DNA of 64,000 nt from Glandiceps talaboti (lineage: Eukaryota > Hemichordata > Enteropneusta > Spengelidae), in contig NC_135568.1 in the NCBI RefSeq assembly GCF_964340395.1, forward strand, positions 21,033,081-21,097,080. Reading direction: 5' to 3'. The number at the start of each line of letters is the position of its first letter. The first letter of the stretch is position 1. The notes under the pieces are model-generated. The model ran no database searches and had not been told where the DNA came from. It saw nothing but the letters and a program-made list of their open reading frames with translations. A program made the translations under genes and the position numbers. Below, piece after piece: positions 23,177-34,136 of the stretch.

Positions 23177-23296
23177 CATGCCCTGGACATAGTTCATTCC
23201 AGTGGTAAACGTCCATTTGGTCAAAGTCAGATAAATGTATTTATAGATGGAGGTATGGTGCTAACAACACAACTCAGATTTCCTGTCATGAATGAG
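23177..23296 (+). CDS. NBEAL: NBEAL exon 4 (ConA-like domain)
   Basis: Acceptor TTTTTTTGTTATCCATAG, donor GAG|GTAAGT. Exactly 40 codons, phase 0 to 0. Encodes HALDIVHSSGKRPFGQSQIN, then VFIDGGMVLTTQLRFPVMNE. GKRPFGQS and LRFP-MNE are conserved in the family. The last 6 nt of the exon (AATGAG) are also the start of the first unit of the 60-bp array that follows. Confidence 0.96.
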
Positions 23297-24388
23297 GTAA
23301 GTAAATGTCCTGCCTTTAACCTTGTGTAGTCAGATTAAAATACCCATAACAATGACGTAATTAGATGTCCTGCCTTTAACCTTGTGTAGTCAGATTAAAA
23401 TACCCATAACAATGACGTAATTAGATGTCCTGCCTTTAACCTTGTGTAGTCAGATTAAAATACCCATAACAATGACGTAATTAGATGTCCTGCCTTTAAC
23501 CTTGTGTAGTCAGATTAAAATACCCATAACAATGACGTAATTAGATGTCCTGCCTTTAACCTTGTGTAGTCAGATTAAAATACCCATAACAATGACGTAA
23601 TTAGATGTCCTGCCTTTAACCTTGTGTAGTCAGATTAAAATACCCATAACAATGACGTAATTAGATGTCCTGCCTTTAACCTTGTGTAGTCAGATTAAAA
23701 TACCCATAACAATGACGTAATTAGATGTCCTGCCTTTAACCTTGTGTAGTCAGATTAAAATACCCATAACAATGACGTAATTAGATGTCCTGCCTTTAAC
23801 CTTGTGTAGTCAGATTAAAATACCCATAACAATGACGTAATTAGATGTCCTGCCTTTAACCTTGTGTAGTCAGATTAAAATACCCATAACAATGACGTAA
23901 TTAGATGTCCTGCCTTTAACCTTGTGTAGTCAGATTAAAATACCCATAACAATGACGTAATTAGATGTCCTGCCTTTAACCTTGTGTAGTCAGATTAAAA
24001 TACCCATAACAATGACGTAATTAGATGTCCTGCCTTTAACCTTGTGTAGTTAGATTAAAATACCCATAACAATGACGTAATTAGATGTCCTGCCTTTAAC
24101 CTTGTGTAGTCAGATTAAAATACCCATAACAATGACGTAATTAGATGTCCTGCCTTTAACCTTGTGTAGTCAGATTAAAATACCCATAACAATGACGTAA
24201 TTAGATGTCCTGCCTTTAACCTTGTGTAGTCAGATTAAAATACCCATAACAATGACGTAATTAGATGTCCTGCCTTTAACCTTGTGTAGTCAGATTAAAA
24301 TACCCATAACAATGACGTAATTAGATGTCCTGCCGTTAACCTTGTGTAGTCAGATTAAAATACCCATAACAATGATGTAATTAGATGT
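23291..24388. repeat. 60-bp satellite starting at the exon 4 splice donor, about 18 copies
   Basis: Eighteen head-to-tail 60-bp units plus a partial one, with no indels and only three substitutions seen among the internal copies (near 24051, 24334 and 24375). The first unit begins AATGAGGTAAGTAAATGTCC, spanning the end of exon 4 and its donor. Later units read AATGACGTAATTAGATGTCC, differing at three positions, so each carries a weakened copy of the donor. Near-perfect homogeneity implies recent expansion. Confidence 0.97.
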
Positions 24389-24791
24389 TAGAAGGCCACA
24401 TTAATCTCTTGCAGTATGCCAGGGCGAAGACACATACTTATCTCATGTTGTATGGTGTATGATGTTTTGATACAAAGTTATTTAGTAACTGGAAATGACC
24501 CCCCCCCCCCTCCCCACACACACATTATTCTGTATGCCAGCAAGTCCCTTTACAGTACAATTGAAAGTGGTGAGGTTGTCAGTGTTGTTGCCTTGCTGAT
24601 AGAACTGTAACAAACAGACTTTATCATGATCATTGAAATATTTCTAGTGATTGAAAAGATTGCAACTATATGTCTTGAGAACATAGGTAAACTTGTCCCA
24701 CCCAGAGCAAAATCTTAAGGTGCAGTATAATAACATAAACTGTACAAATATCTACTAACTCTTTGTTTTATGATTTGTTTGTTTTTTTCAG
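24389..24791. other. Remainder of intron 4
   Basis: AT-rich with a C12 run at 24499-24510. It ends in the pyrimidine tract before exon 5. Nothing else was recognised. Confidence 0.5.
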
Positions 24792-25092
24792 GCATTTACA
24801 TTATGTAGGGTTGGCTCAGGAGGCCATCGTACAAATGTTCCCAAGAATCCATCAGAATTGCCATTATCTCCAACAGTTGTACAACCAACAACTCCATTTC
24901 CTTTCAATCTTCCCTCCCCTCTCACCCCACGTGGAAGTGGTTCCTTCCAAGAAACTCTAGTAACAAGCACAAATGCTGGGTCACAAGACTATGACTGGGG
25001 AGTGCCATGTTCTCTTCAGGGTCAGATGGGCAGTGTTTGTGTTTTTCACGAAGCTCTGTCTCCAGTTCAGATCAAATATCTATCTCATCAAG
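24792..25092 (+). CDS. NBEAL: NBEAL exon 5 (ConA-like domain, variable loop)
   Basis: Acceptor GTTTTTTTCAG, donor CAAG|GTAGGT. Starts in phase 0 and ends after the first base of a codon. Reads AFTLCRVGSGGHRTN, then a Pro/Ser/Thr-rich loop (about residues 16-60, including PFPFNLPSPLTPRGSG), then DYDWGVPCSLQGQMGSVCVF and HEALSPVQIKYLSHQ. The low-complexity loop and the LQGQMGSV strand match the layout of NBEAL proteins. Confidence 0.95.
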
Positions 25093-25179
25093 GTAGGTTA
25101 TGTAGTCTGTCGTGAAGTCGGTTATCAAATTTTATGTCACTTCTTAAGTGTGTCACTTTTAAAAGATTAGTACAGATGG

Positions 25180-25746
<567 letters not shown>

Positions 25747-25870
25747 GTAAACTTATAAACATGTTGCTTATCTGATCATGATACAATATTGAAACAGGTT
25801 ATACAAATCAGTTTTCTTTATGGACTTTGGTTGTGTTTTACAACAAACATTTTGTGATTATTTTCTACAG

Positions 25871-26055
25871 GACCAAATCATACACTATTGTTCCAGTCAG
25901 AGTCTGGTGACGTGTCAGAACAGTCATTAGCTCAGAGACTAGTTCTTTACTACAATGCCAAAGCATGTAAAGACTTTGTATGTCTGGATCTGGCACCCAA
26001 TCACCTTTATGATGGCAGATTAACTGGACATAAATGCATGACTTGGGATATCAAA
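25871..26055 (+). CDS. NBEAL: NBEAL exon 6 (end of ConA-like domain)
   Basis: Acceptor GATTATTTTCTACAG, donor AAA|GTAAGA. The first two bases complete a Gly codon. Reads GPNHTLLFQSESGDVSEQSL, then RLVLYYNAKACKDFVCLDLA and YDGRLTGHKCMTWDIK. LYYNAKACK, CLDL and GRLTG are family hallmarks. Ends in phase 0. Confidence 0.95.
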
Positions 26056-26814
26056 GTAAGAACACATCTACCTCTACATTCACAGTATTAAAAACTTTGT
26101 GCTAGGAAGTCAGATTATAGAAAACTGCAATATCAGAAATATAACTTTTAAGGGACCGGTCAGTTTCTTCAGCCGGGGGGTTCTGGTGGATTAGGGGGGG
26201 GGGGGGGGTTCACCCTGTTTTTAAATTTAGCAGTAGGGAGGGGTAGGGGGAGGTCATGCTGTTTTGAAAATTGTGGATAGGGGGTCATTGTGTTTTGGAT
26301 TGTGATGGAAGAAAAAAATCCTTTTGTACAATGGCATATAGTCTTGTCTGAACTGACTGGTACATGTTTATATTTGTTATATTTTGGACACTACATGTTA
26401 TTGACACTGCAAATCACCACATCTCATCAGTTTCCAGTTTCTATTATACACTAGGTATGACCACCTAAAGTTCTTTAACATACCAGTGACTTTACTATAC
26501 ATGCAATATTAATGCCCCTATACCAATGTTACAGGCCCATTTTTATGTGACATGGGGAAACTCATTTAAAACTTACATTTACTTAAATTAGCTTTTCGAA
26601 GCTTAGAAATATTTATACCTCAAAAGCTATAAAAACCTAAAAATTGCCTAATAGAAACAAAAACCTCCAGATCTGCCAGGGGGAAAACCCCTAGGACTCG
26701 CTCACCCCCACAGGTCACTCATGCATTCAGCCAAATTCAACCAACAGTCAGATGCACCGACCTTTTTACTGTCATAATTGTATTAAACATTTCTTAACTA
26801 TTTTCATCATATGC
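26056..26814. other. Start of intron 6, no gene
   Basis: A G15 run lies at 26194-26208 in a G-rich stretch (26170-26280). At 26091-26112 there is AACTTTGTGCTAGGAAGTCA, very close to the core of the 49-bp satellite further along the same intron. Otherwise nothing was recognised. Confidence 0.5.
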
Positions 26815-27200
26815 TGATTGACCGATTGCCCTGAGTACTGTAGCCATGCCCACCTTAGTTACTGTTGCTACTATGACAACTTCACTTGTTTTGCATGGTT
26901 TGTCGAAGGCAAAACATGGCATCCAATGTGGCGATTGCTGAAAAATACTATTCATAATTTGAGAGTTCTTTATCGTTCCACTGCCTCCAAGGCAAAGATG
27001 ATGTATCATAGGCTTTCCTACGGTCGGTACATCGATGGAAACAATTTATTTTAGTTCGGGTAGTGTCAATTCACCAAATTTTATCGAAGTCGGCTAAAAC
27101 AACATGGTTGAATAAGATTTTACATCATAGCCATCCCCATTCCTGTACAGATGGGTACGTATTTATTTATTTCACTAATGTTTTCATTGCCACATTTCAT
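26815..27200 (+). repeat. Dispersed repeat, copy 2 (copy 1 at 1304-1708)
   Basis: Diverged copy, cut at CACATTTCAT by the 3' end of the minus-strand LINE. Copy 1 shows the uninterrupted site. Confidence 0.75.
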
Positions 27201-27496
27201 AGCTTTAGTTTAGTTTAGTTTATTTCTTAATCGGTGCTGGGCCTCAGACCCTCGCACAGAAAATTTACAAAGATATATGAAAGAAATGTGATGGAGATGC
27301 ATGACTGTAAACAAAATATGTAAGTATATACATTGAAGGAATATCTTGTTACATCCACACAAAAATTATTAAATTTAATACAGTCACACAATTCTATGAC
27401 CGGGGCAATTCAGGTAAACTTTCACATCTCTTGAACGCATTAACTAAATACAGCGACAGTTGTGAAATAATACATTTGTTCTGTGAAGACAAAAGT

Positions 27497-28257
27497 TCAA
27501 CTACTTATTTGCATGTACATTTGTTCTCCATGACAATGGTAAGCATGTGTATCTGATGTCCTCATACAGTGGACACTGGAACACAAAGTGAAATTCATTT
27601 TTTTGGAGATATTTTTAACTTCCTTACAGTGCATACAAATTCTCTGTTCAACTGGCAATTTCAGGTGACGACCGATTTCAATATTAAGTTTATGGGTTGA
27701 ACAACGGATATTTGCTAAATTTCGTTTACGATTGTAACTCAACTGATCCAAATACTTTTCCGGTTCAAGAAGGGATTTGAACTTACAGTAAACACTTAAC
27801 CTAGTGGAGTCAGTTAAACTATTATGCCACTCTTGTTTATAACAAAGTAAACGCAACACAATGGAAGTCTGCCACATAACCCTAGAACTGCACAAGTATT
27901 AACACTGCTATTTACACCTGTAAGAAATCTGCAAAACTTGACTTGAACACGTTCGATATTTTCCGAATATTCGTAACCCCACACCTCACTGCCATAGCAA
28001 AGTACAAGAACAGCAATTGCATCAAACAGTTTAAAAGCATTAACAATGGACATTCCACCAAGTTTATTGATAGTCAGCTGTACTGAAAAAAGTGCTTTCA
28101 ACCCTTTGGCGACAAGATTTGACTTTGCAGGAGACCAAGACAACCTTGAAGATATAAGCAGACCTAAATAGTTATAGTGTTTAACAGTTTCAACTTCTTG
28201 TCCCGTAAACATCCATTTTTCATACCTCCTTAGACACCCCCCATTGCGGAAGACCAT
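27497..28257 (-). pseudogene. LINE RT protein, thumb and C-terminal zinc-knuckle region (broken)
   Basis: Two overlapping frames, 28257-27814 and 27895-27497. The first reads VFRNGGCLRRYEKWMFTGQE, then YNYLGLLISS and CYGSEVWGYEYSENIERVQV. The second has IRCSTHKLNIEIGRHLK and RICMHCKEV. The plus-strand LINE has the same blocks (HRNGGYLSRHEKWYF, YEYLGLVLS, YGSEVWGF, EIETGRHRG, RICKLCC). At least one frameshift separates the two frames. Confidence 0.85.
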
Positions 28258-28377
28258 TATTTTTTATTTAGTTAAATTTACATCCATTTCCCATTGCTTA
28301 CAGAATTGCTCTAGTTGGTTTAACTTGCACTGTAAACAGATTGGCATGTCAGCAATATCAGCAACATCATCAGCTTA

Positions 28378-28713
28378 CTATAAAATACCAATGGAGGGGA
28401 TGTCTTCATTGACATATATGCTACCAGACTGTGCATTAGACATATAGTTTGACAGCTCGTTTATAAATAATGAAAATAAAAACGGACTTAACATACATCC
28501 CTGTCTAGTGCCAATGGTACATTTAAAATAGTCAGTTAAACCTTCTTTACATCTCACACATGATTGAAGTTGTGAATACATTGAACGTAAAACTTTCAAG
28601 ATTTTGCCGTGTATACCAACTGACATCAACCTATACCATAAGAGCTCGTGGTTTACACGGTCAAAGGCTTTGGAAAAATCTATGAACATTACATAAAAAC
28701 GACCACCTTTCAT
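28378..28713 (-). pseudogene. LINE reverse transcriptase palm domain, catalytic motif destroyed
   Basis: Reads FYVMFIDFSKAFDRVNHELL (RT motif with the first catalytic Asp), then GTRQGCMLSPFLFSLFINEL. Where the family has LLYADD, this copy has L, two stop codons (TAG, TAA at 28378-28373), then ADD. The enzyme cannot be made from this copy. Confidence 0.9.
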
Positions 28714-28797
28714 TTTTGTACAACGGATTGCAGACAGAATATGTTATCTACAGTACAGTATCCTTTACGAAACCCTGCTTGAGCCTCTATAATGACA

Positions 28798-29145
28798 TTA
28801 TTTTCCAACCCAGTTTACTAATCTTTGATTTATAATCTTTGTGAAAATCTTACTACACACTGAGAGTAGCAAAATACCCCTATAGTTATTAACATCACGA
28901 AATGACCCATTTTTATGCAAAGGAAAAATGATTCCCTTGGACCATTCCTCAGGATACTGTCCTGTTTCCATAATGACATTGAACAATTTACACAAGAAAT
29001 GGGAAATGATATCACTGGTAGCTTTGAAAATTTCAGCAACAAAACCATCTGGTCCTGCCGCTTTCTTATACTTAAAACTTTTGATGGCTTTAACCACCTC
29101 CTGTTCTGAAATAACATCGTTTACAGATAATGGAACATTTTCCAC
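28798..29145 (-). pseudogene. LINE reverse transcriptase fingers region
   Basis: Reads VNDVISEQEVVKAIKSFKYK, then KAAGPDGFVAEIFKATS, YPEEWSKGIIFPLHKNG and NYRGILLLSVCSKIFTKIIN. These are RT blocks 0-1 of non-LTR elements (KAAGPDG, NYRGI). The frame stops at NWVGK; the palm continues in another stretch at 28713. Confidence 0.9.
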
Positions 29146-29399
29146 ACAAAGGTTACAAACAGAATCATGCTAAACAATCTTATGATTTACCCTTGTTTTA
29201 AAATGTTCATTGAACCAGTCTGATGGTGAAATGTTTGCTTGTAGGGCACCATTTGTGGAACCACGCAACTTTTTAACAACCTGCCAAAAGCTCTTTGGGT
29301 CACCACATGCTTTTGGGAGTCTTGATAAACTTTCAGTTTGTTTCTACATAGTGTTAGAGAAGCCAAATAGCACCCAATTATATACTTTCCCCACAACTT

Positions 29400-30110
29400 C
29401 CAGTCGAAACAACATACGGTCAAACACAGGACACTACACAGCATTACACTTAACAACTATCTTATTTAATTCCGTTGTAATGAAACAAAATATACTATAA
29501 TAATAAGTCTTGAAAGTGTACATGTATTACAGGGTTTACAAACTTATAAACTAAAAGGGTTCCAAATGTTCTATATATATCAAAATGTTCGGTTATCAAA
29601 CTTGACTGGCGACTTGACTCGCGACTTTTAGTCTTACCGGTGGTGCACACAAACTGTTACCGAGTACAGAGCCCAGGACGGCGAGTTCGTTGAGTGTTTA
29701 AGGCGGCTACGTGGGACAAACTTCTACTCACGGTTCCTCCATTGTACCGAACGAACGGTCCTCGAAGTATTTATCTCCAAACTTTGACGTCAATGTCCGC
29801 ACCATTCATCATACGTCAGGGTCCGCTTACTCTCAGCAATGTCCAACTTTACAGGAGAACGACACTTCTCTGGACAGCTACAGTGAAGACGGGCCTCCCT
29901 TGACGAAACCACTGAGAAAACTTCAGGAACGAGCCGTGGACTGCCTCAACTCCCACCAATTGTAGAACAGCCGACGTGGCACTGTATTCCTCGCTATTTA
30001 AAGACTATGTTAATTAACAGTAGGTGAATACACCTGGTCATTAAAATAATGCATAACAAATAAGACAGGTGGTTTAGGAACCAACCAATAAATACTCTCT
30101 ATCATCACAA
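29400..30110 (+). other. Unidentified insert in the LINE with a coding-like frame
   Basis: Lies between the LINE endonuclease and its RT linker and is more GC-rich than its surroundings. On the plus strand a frame from 29618 to the TAG at 29963-29965 reads FSLTGGAHKLLPSTEPRTAS, then one TAA (29699), then YLSPNFDVNVRTIHHTSGSA and PPLTKPLRKLQERAVDCLNS. It looks like the C-terminal part of a Ser/Thr-rich protein, perhaps a retrocopied gene fragment. Not recognised; insert edges are approximate. Confidence 0.45.
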
Positions 30111-30138
30111 TAGTTTCTTGAATTTATTTCTGACAGCT

Positions 30139-31398
30139 TTATAATTTTGCAGATCTGTTGGAATGGCGATATTTATCCAATAAATTAAACTTTTCATTTT
30201 TCATGTGGGCACACTCTTCATCCCACCACAATTTGTCTTTTTTGCTACCTCTACGGTAATCAACACCTCCGACTTTGGTTTTCAAATCACCACAAACTTT
30301 TGCTAAGATATTCTGAAACAATTCCAACGCTTCATTGACATGCAAATTTGCTAAATCTGTATTGAAAGCAGTGAACATTCTTTGTACATCATCACCTTGT
30401 AATTTTGTACGCAAGGTGTCAATGTATTCAGAGTTCCATTGATATTTTAAGTACGGCAGCACATTATTCTCGTCTCCAGAAAGCATGATATTCAGAGAAA
30501 TGTCCTGTAGAAACGAAAATTCACATTGAACTGGGAAATGATCAGAAAAATCAAGACTACTAACTTTAAAATTATGAACATTTACTAACGTACAACTAGA
30601 AGCAATAATGTAGTCCACTGTACTGGTGCCCGGGTTCACAAAACAAGTAAACTCACCATTGATATCTCCATTAAAACGTCCATTCAAAATATGTAAGTTA
30701 AATTTACAGCATATATCAATGAAAGTTCTTCCAAAATTATTAACAACCTCATCTTTGGAGTTTCTTGGTTTGTCAAAGTCGTCATCTTCAACATCGAAAG
30801 GAACAAATATATCAACACCGTGATCCTTAACTACAAAATCATCTCGGCTGCCAGTATGAGCATTAAAATCTCCACCTAATACGAAATCGAAATCTTCAAA
30901 CTTTCTAAAAATTTCTTCGATACAAGTTTCTACACGAATTATCCCATTTGGCTCACCTGTATTATACAGTGTGGAACCCTCTGGGGATACATACATCATA
31001 CCAAAAATAACATTGCGTACGTGATTAAAGGCTTCTTTTTGAAGGAGGAGGAAAATTGCATCATCAACATGACAGATTTGTCTTACATAGGAAAGTAGGG
31101 TATAATTTACAAAGACTGTTACTCCACCTGAACATTTGCTAACATTTGAAATGTGCCTTCGACATGTAGAAAAGGACCGATAACCTGGTAAAAAAGAATC
31201 GGAATCGCTGGATGAAATTGCAAAAGTTTCACATATTCCAATTATATCAAAATTTATAAGATAATCTTTGACATCAGAGTTGCATTTATATTTCTTTAAA
31301 CGATTTGCATTCCAACAGACTAAAGAGATAACTTTATTTTTATTTAACGAACGGTCATGATTTCCCCTTGTTACTACTGTACGGGGCCGGCCGAGTCC
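30139..31398 (-). pseudogene. LINE ORF2 N-terminus: apurinic-like endonuclease
   Basis: An open frame of about 419 codons starting directly after the ORF1 stop. Reads VISLVCWNANRLKKYKC, then DIIGICETF (catalytic Glu), FLPGYRSFS, DFDFVLGGDFNAHTGS (GDFN motif), TSTVDYIIASS and DFSDHFPVQCEF (SDH motif). These are the catalytic blocks of APE-type LINE endonucleases and all look intact. The frame ends after LLDKYRHSN, where a frameshift and the foreign insert follow. Confidence 0.93.
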
Positions 31399-31560
31399 CT
31401 AGATTTTATCGATATCATGAGTCACTTCATTAAACCTGTACTTCTCTCCCTCAATGAGAAGGGTGTCATACAGCAAAGTAGCCCTCTTGTTTTCATCTCT
31501 AGCATTTTGTAGAAAGGGGATGAGATTTCGACGCTTTGCTCTGACAGGCGGTGAGAAGTC
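31399..31560 (-). pseudogene. LINE ORF1 C-terminal fragment
   Basis: On the minus strand a 53-codon frame reads FSPPVRAKRRNLIPFLQNAR, then DENKRATLLYDTLLIEGEKY and RFNEVTHDIDKI, and stops at TAG 31401-31399. The basic stretch followed by a LLYDTLLIEGEKYRF strand resembles the C-terminal domain of ORF1 proteins. ORF2 opens immediately after. The element is 5'-truncated here. Confidence 0.7.
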
Positions 31561-32635
31561 TAAAGTCAAAAACCGCTGAACCGATTGCCATGATATTTGG
31601 TGGGTCCATTACCTTGGGTGTCTAGTTGGGAAATTGTTCAAATCAAAATGATCGCATCACAGGTGTGTGATTTGGGTCAAAAAATGTGATTTTTGGTCAA
31701 AAAACTTAAACTCAGAAACTACTGGGCAGATTGGTGCAAGATTTGGTGGGAACATTGTTAAGGGGTGTAAAGTCAGATTTGGTCATGACATGATGATTCC
31801 ATCAGTGATATGCAAATTAGGGCTAAAATGTGTCTTTTTGGTTAAAAATCAATATAATTCCAAAACTACTGAGCAGATAGGGCTGAAATTTAATAGGAAT
31901 GCATATAGAGATGTATGGATGAAGAAATATTAAGCATACAATGATTCCATGAGTGATATGCAAATTAGGTGTAAAAATGTTCATTTTTGGTCAAAAACTT
32001 ATATCTCAAAAAGTACTTGGTCACCGAGTCTGAAACTTGGTGAGATGTTTCTGAAAGTGTTATTCTGCAGATTTTCTTCAAAACATTTTGAGAAATTTGG
32101 CTGTAGCGACCATGACCACGCCCTTAGCAACAACCAAATGGCAGTATATTTTGGTCAAATAACGACATCATCTGGTAGGCAAATGAGTAAACATTCAAAA
32201 AATGTATGCAAATACCCTAGCAACCATGACCATGCCCATAGCAACAGCCAAATGGTCGTGTATTTCACAAAGATATCTACAGGGAGTAATATACAATTGA
32301 ATAAACATTCAAAAAATGTATGTAAATATGCCTAGCAACAAGACCACGCCCAACAGCCAAATGATCACGTATATTGCAAAGATAATATCAGGAATTCATA
32401 CACAAGTGAACAAAAACATTAAAAAATGTATGCAAATATATCTAACAACATGACCATGCCCATAGCAACAGCCAAATGATAGCATATATCGTAAAGATAG
32501 CAACATGGTTGGATAGGTAACTGGATAGTCATTCAACAAATGAACACTTCTTGTTAGCATGGATTACCATATGGATAAACATTTTTGAAAACTGTACAGT
32601 TGTGCTACAATGCCATTGGCGGTATTTTTTCAAAC
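31561..32635 (+). mobile_element. Dispersed repeat family A, nearly complete copy
   Basis: Begins inside the family at TAAAGTCAAAAACCGCTGAACC, with three successive units of the type CTACTGGGCAGATTGGTGCAAGATTTGGTGGG. The CCTAGCAACCATGACCATGCCCATAGCAACAGCC units follow, and it ends ACTGTACAGTTGTGCTACAATGCCATTGGCGGTATTTTTT. The left end is replaced by the LINE. Confidence 0.8.
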
Positions 32636-32639
32636 TTGG

Positions 32640-33230
32640 TACAGGGGCAACATACTATGGCATACATATGCACGTCAATTTGTTTTATGATACGATCCAA
32701 TATGGCCACCTAGCAGCCATTTGCGAATTTTCCTTGTCCAAAGCCATAACTCAGACATGCTTGAACAGATCTCATTCAAAGTTGCTATTAGGACAGTGTT
32801 ATATGACATGCATGTGCATATTCATTTTCGTTGTGATACAATACGATGTGGCTGCCTGGCAGCCATTTTGTTTGCGAATTTCCATATCCAAAGCCATAAC
32901 TCAGACATGCTTGAACAGATCTCATTCAAAGTTGGTATTAGCACAGTGTTCTATGACATACATGTGCATATTCATTTTCGTTGTGATACAATACGATATG
33001 GCTGCCTGGCAGCCATTTTGTTTGCGAATTTTCCATGGCCAAAGCCATAACTCAGACATGCTTGAACATATCTCATTCAAAGTTGGTATTAACATGGTGT
33101 TCTATGACATACATGTGCATATCCATTTTCGTTGTGGTACAATCCGATATGGCCGCCTGGCAACCATTTTCTTTGCGAATTTTCCATGTCCAAAGCCATA
33201 ACTCAGACATGCTTGAACAGAGTAGTGATA
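32640..33230 (+). repeat. About 150-bp tandem repeat, 4 copies
   Basis: Four units of about 150 bp with CCAAAGCCATAACTCAGACATGC, TTCAAAGTTG, TTCTATGACATACATGTGCA and GGCTGCCTGGCAGCCATTTTG. The unit is a multiple of three, so two plus-strand frames stay open through the array (32551-33201 and 32721-33050); this explains the long ORF without requiring a gene. GGCTGCCTGGCAGCC is a perfect palindrome in several units. Confidence 0.9.
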
Positions 33231-33268
33231 TCAAAAACAACCACATGAGGCCAAACAACATTAACTAG

Positions 33269-34136
33269 GGAGTCAAAACTAAACATTGAATCTTTACATA
33301 ATAATACTTTGTGCTAGGAATCAAAATTAAATATTGAATCATTACATAATAATACTTTGTGCTAGGAATCAAAAGTAAATATTGAATCATTACATAATAA
33401 TACTTTGTGCTAGGAATCAAAAGTAAATATTGAATCATTACATAATAATACTTTGTGCTAGGGAGTCAAACTAAACATTGAATCATTACATAATAATACC
33501 TTGTGCTAGGGAGTCAAAACTAAACATTGAATCTTTACATAATAATACTTTGTGCTAGGAATCAAAAGTAAATATTGAATCATTACATAATAATACTTTG
33601 TGCCAGGGAGTCAAAACTAAACATTGAATCATTACATAATAATACATTGTGCTAGGGAGTCAAAACTAAACATTGAATCATTATGTAATAATACATTGTG
33701 CTAGGGAGTCAAAATAAAATATTGAATCTTTACATAATAATACATTGTGCTAGGGAGTCAAAACTAAACACTGAATCATTACATAATAATACCTTGTGCT
33801 AGGGAGTCAAAATAAAATATTGAATCATTACATAATGCTTTGTGCTAGAAAGTTGAATCGTTACATAATACCTTGTGTTAGGGAGTCAAAGCTAAACATT
33901 GAATCATTACATAATAAAAGCTTGTGCTAGAAAGTTGAATCGTTACATAATACCTTGTGCTAGAGAGTCAAAATTAAACATTGAATCATTATATAATACC
34001 TTGTGCTAGGAATCAAAATTAAATATTGAATCATTACATAATGATACTTTGTGCTAAGGAGTCGAAACTAAACATTGAATCATTACACTATAATACCTTG
34101 TGCTCGGGAGTCAAAATTAAACATTGAATTATTACA
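33269..34136. repeat. 49-bp minisatellite, left block (about 18 copies)
   Basis: Unit AGGGAGTCAAAACTAAACAT followed by TGAATCATTACATAATAATACCTTGTGCT, with units shortened by 1-15 bp. It is interrupted by the TIR element at 34137 and continues at 35202. Confidence 0.95.

Larger units (their letters stand above)
27203..31560 (-). mobile_element. APE-type LINE retrotransposon, inactive, 5'-truncated
   Basis: Read on the minus strand: the end of ORF1 (31560-31399), the endonuclease frame (31398-30139), a foreign insert (about 30110-29400), the reverse transcriptase region (about 29350-28378, broken), the C-terminal region (28257-27497), a 3' UTR, and a tail of TAAAC repeats at 27203-27230. The 3' UTR carries a GAGGGTCTGAGGCCCAGC block, comparable with GGGGCCGGAGGCCC in the plus-strand LINE. 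There is no RNase H domain and no LTR. The clade is not assigned. Confidence 0.9.

Noticed and set aside
32551-33201. Host gene of 216 codons
   Set aside because: The frame is kept open by a 150-bp tandem repeat; no splice sites, domain or start context.
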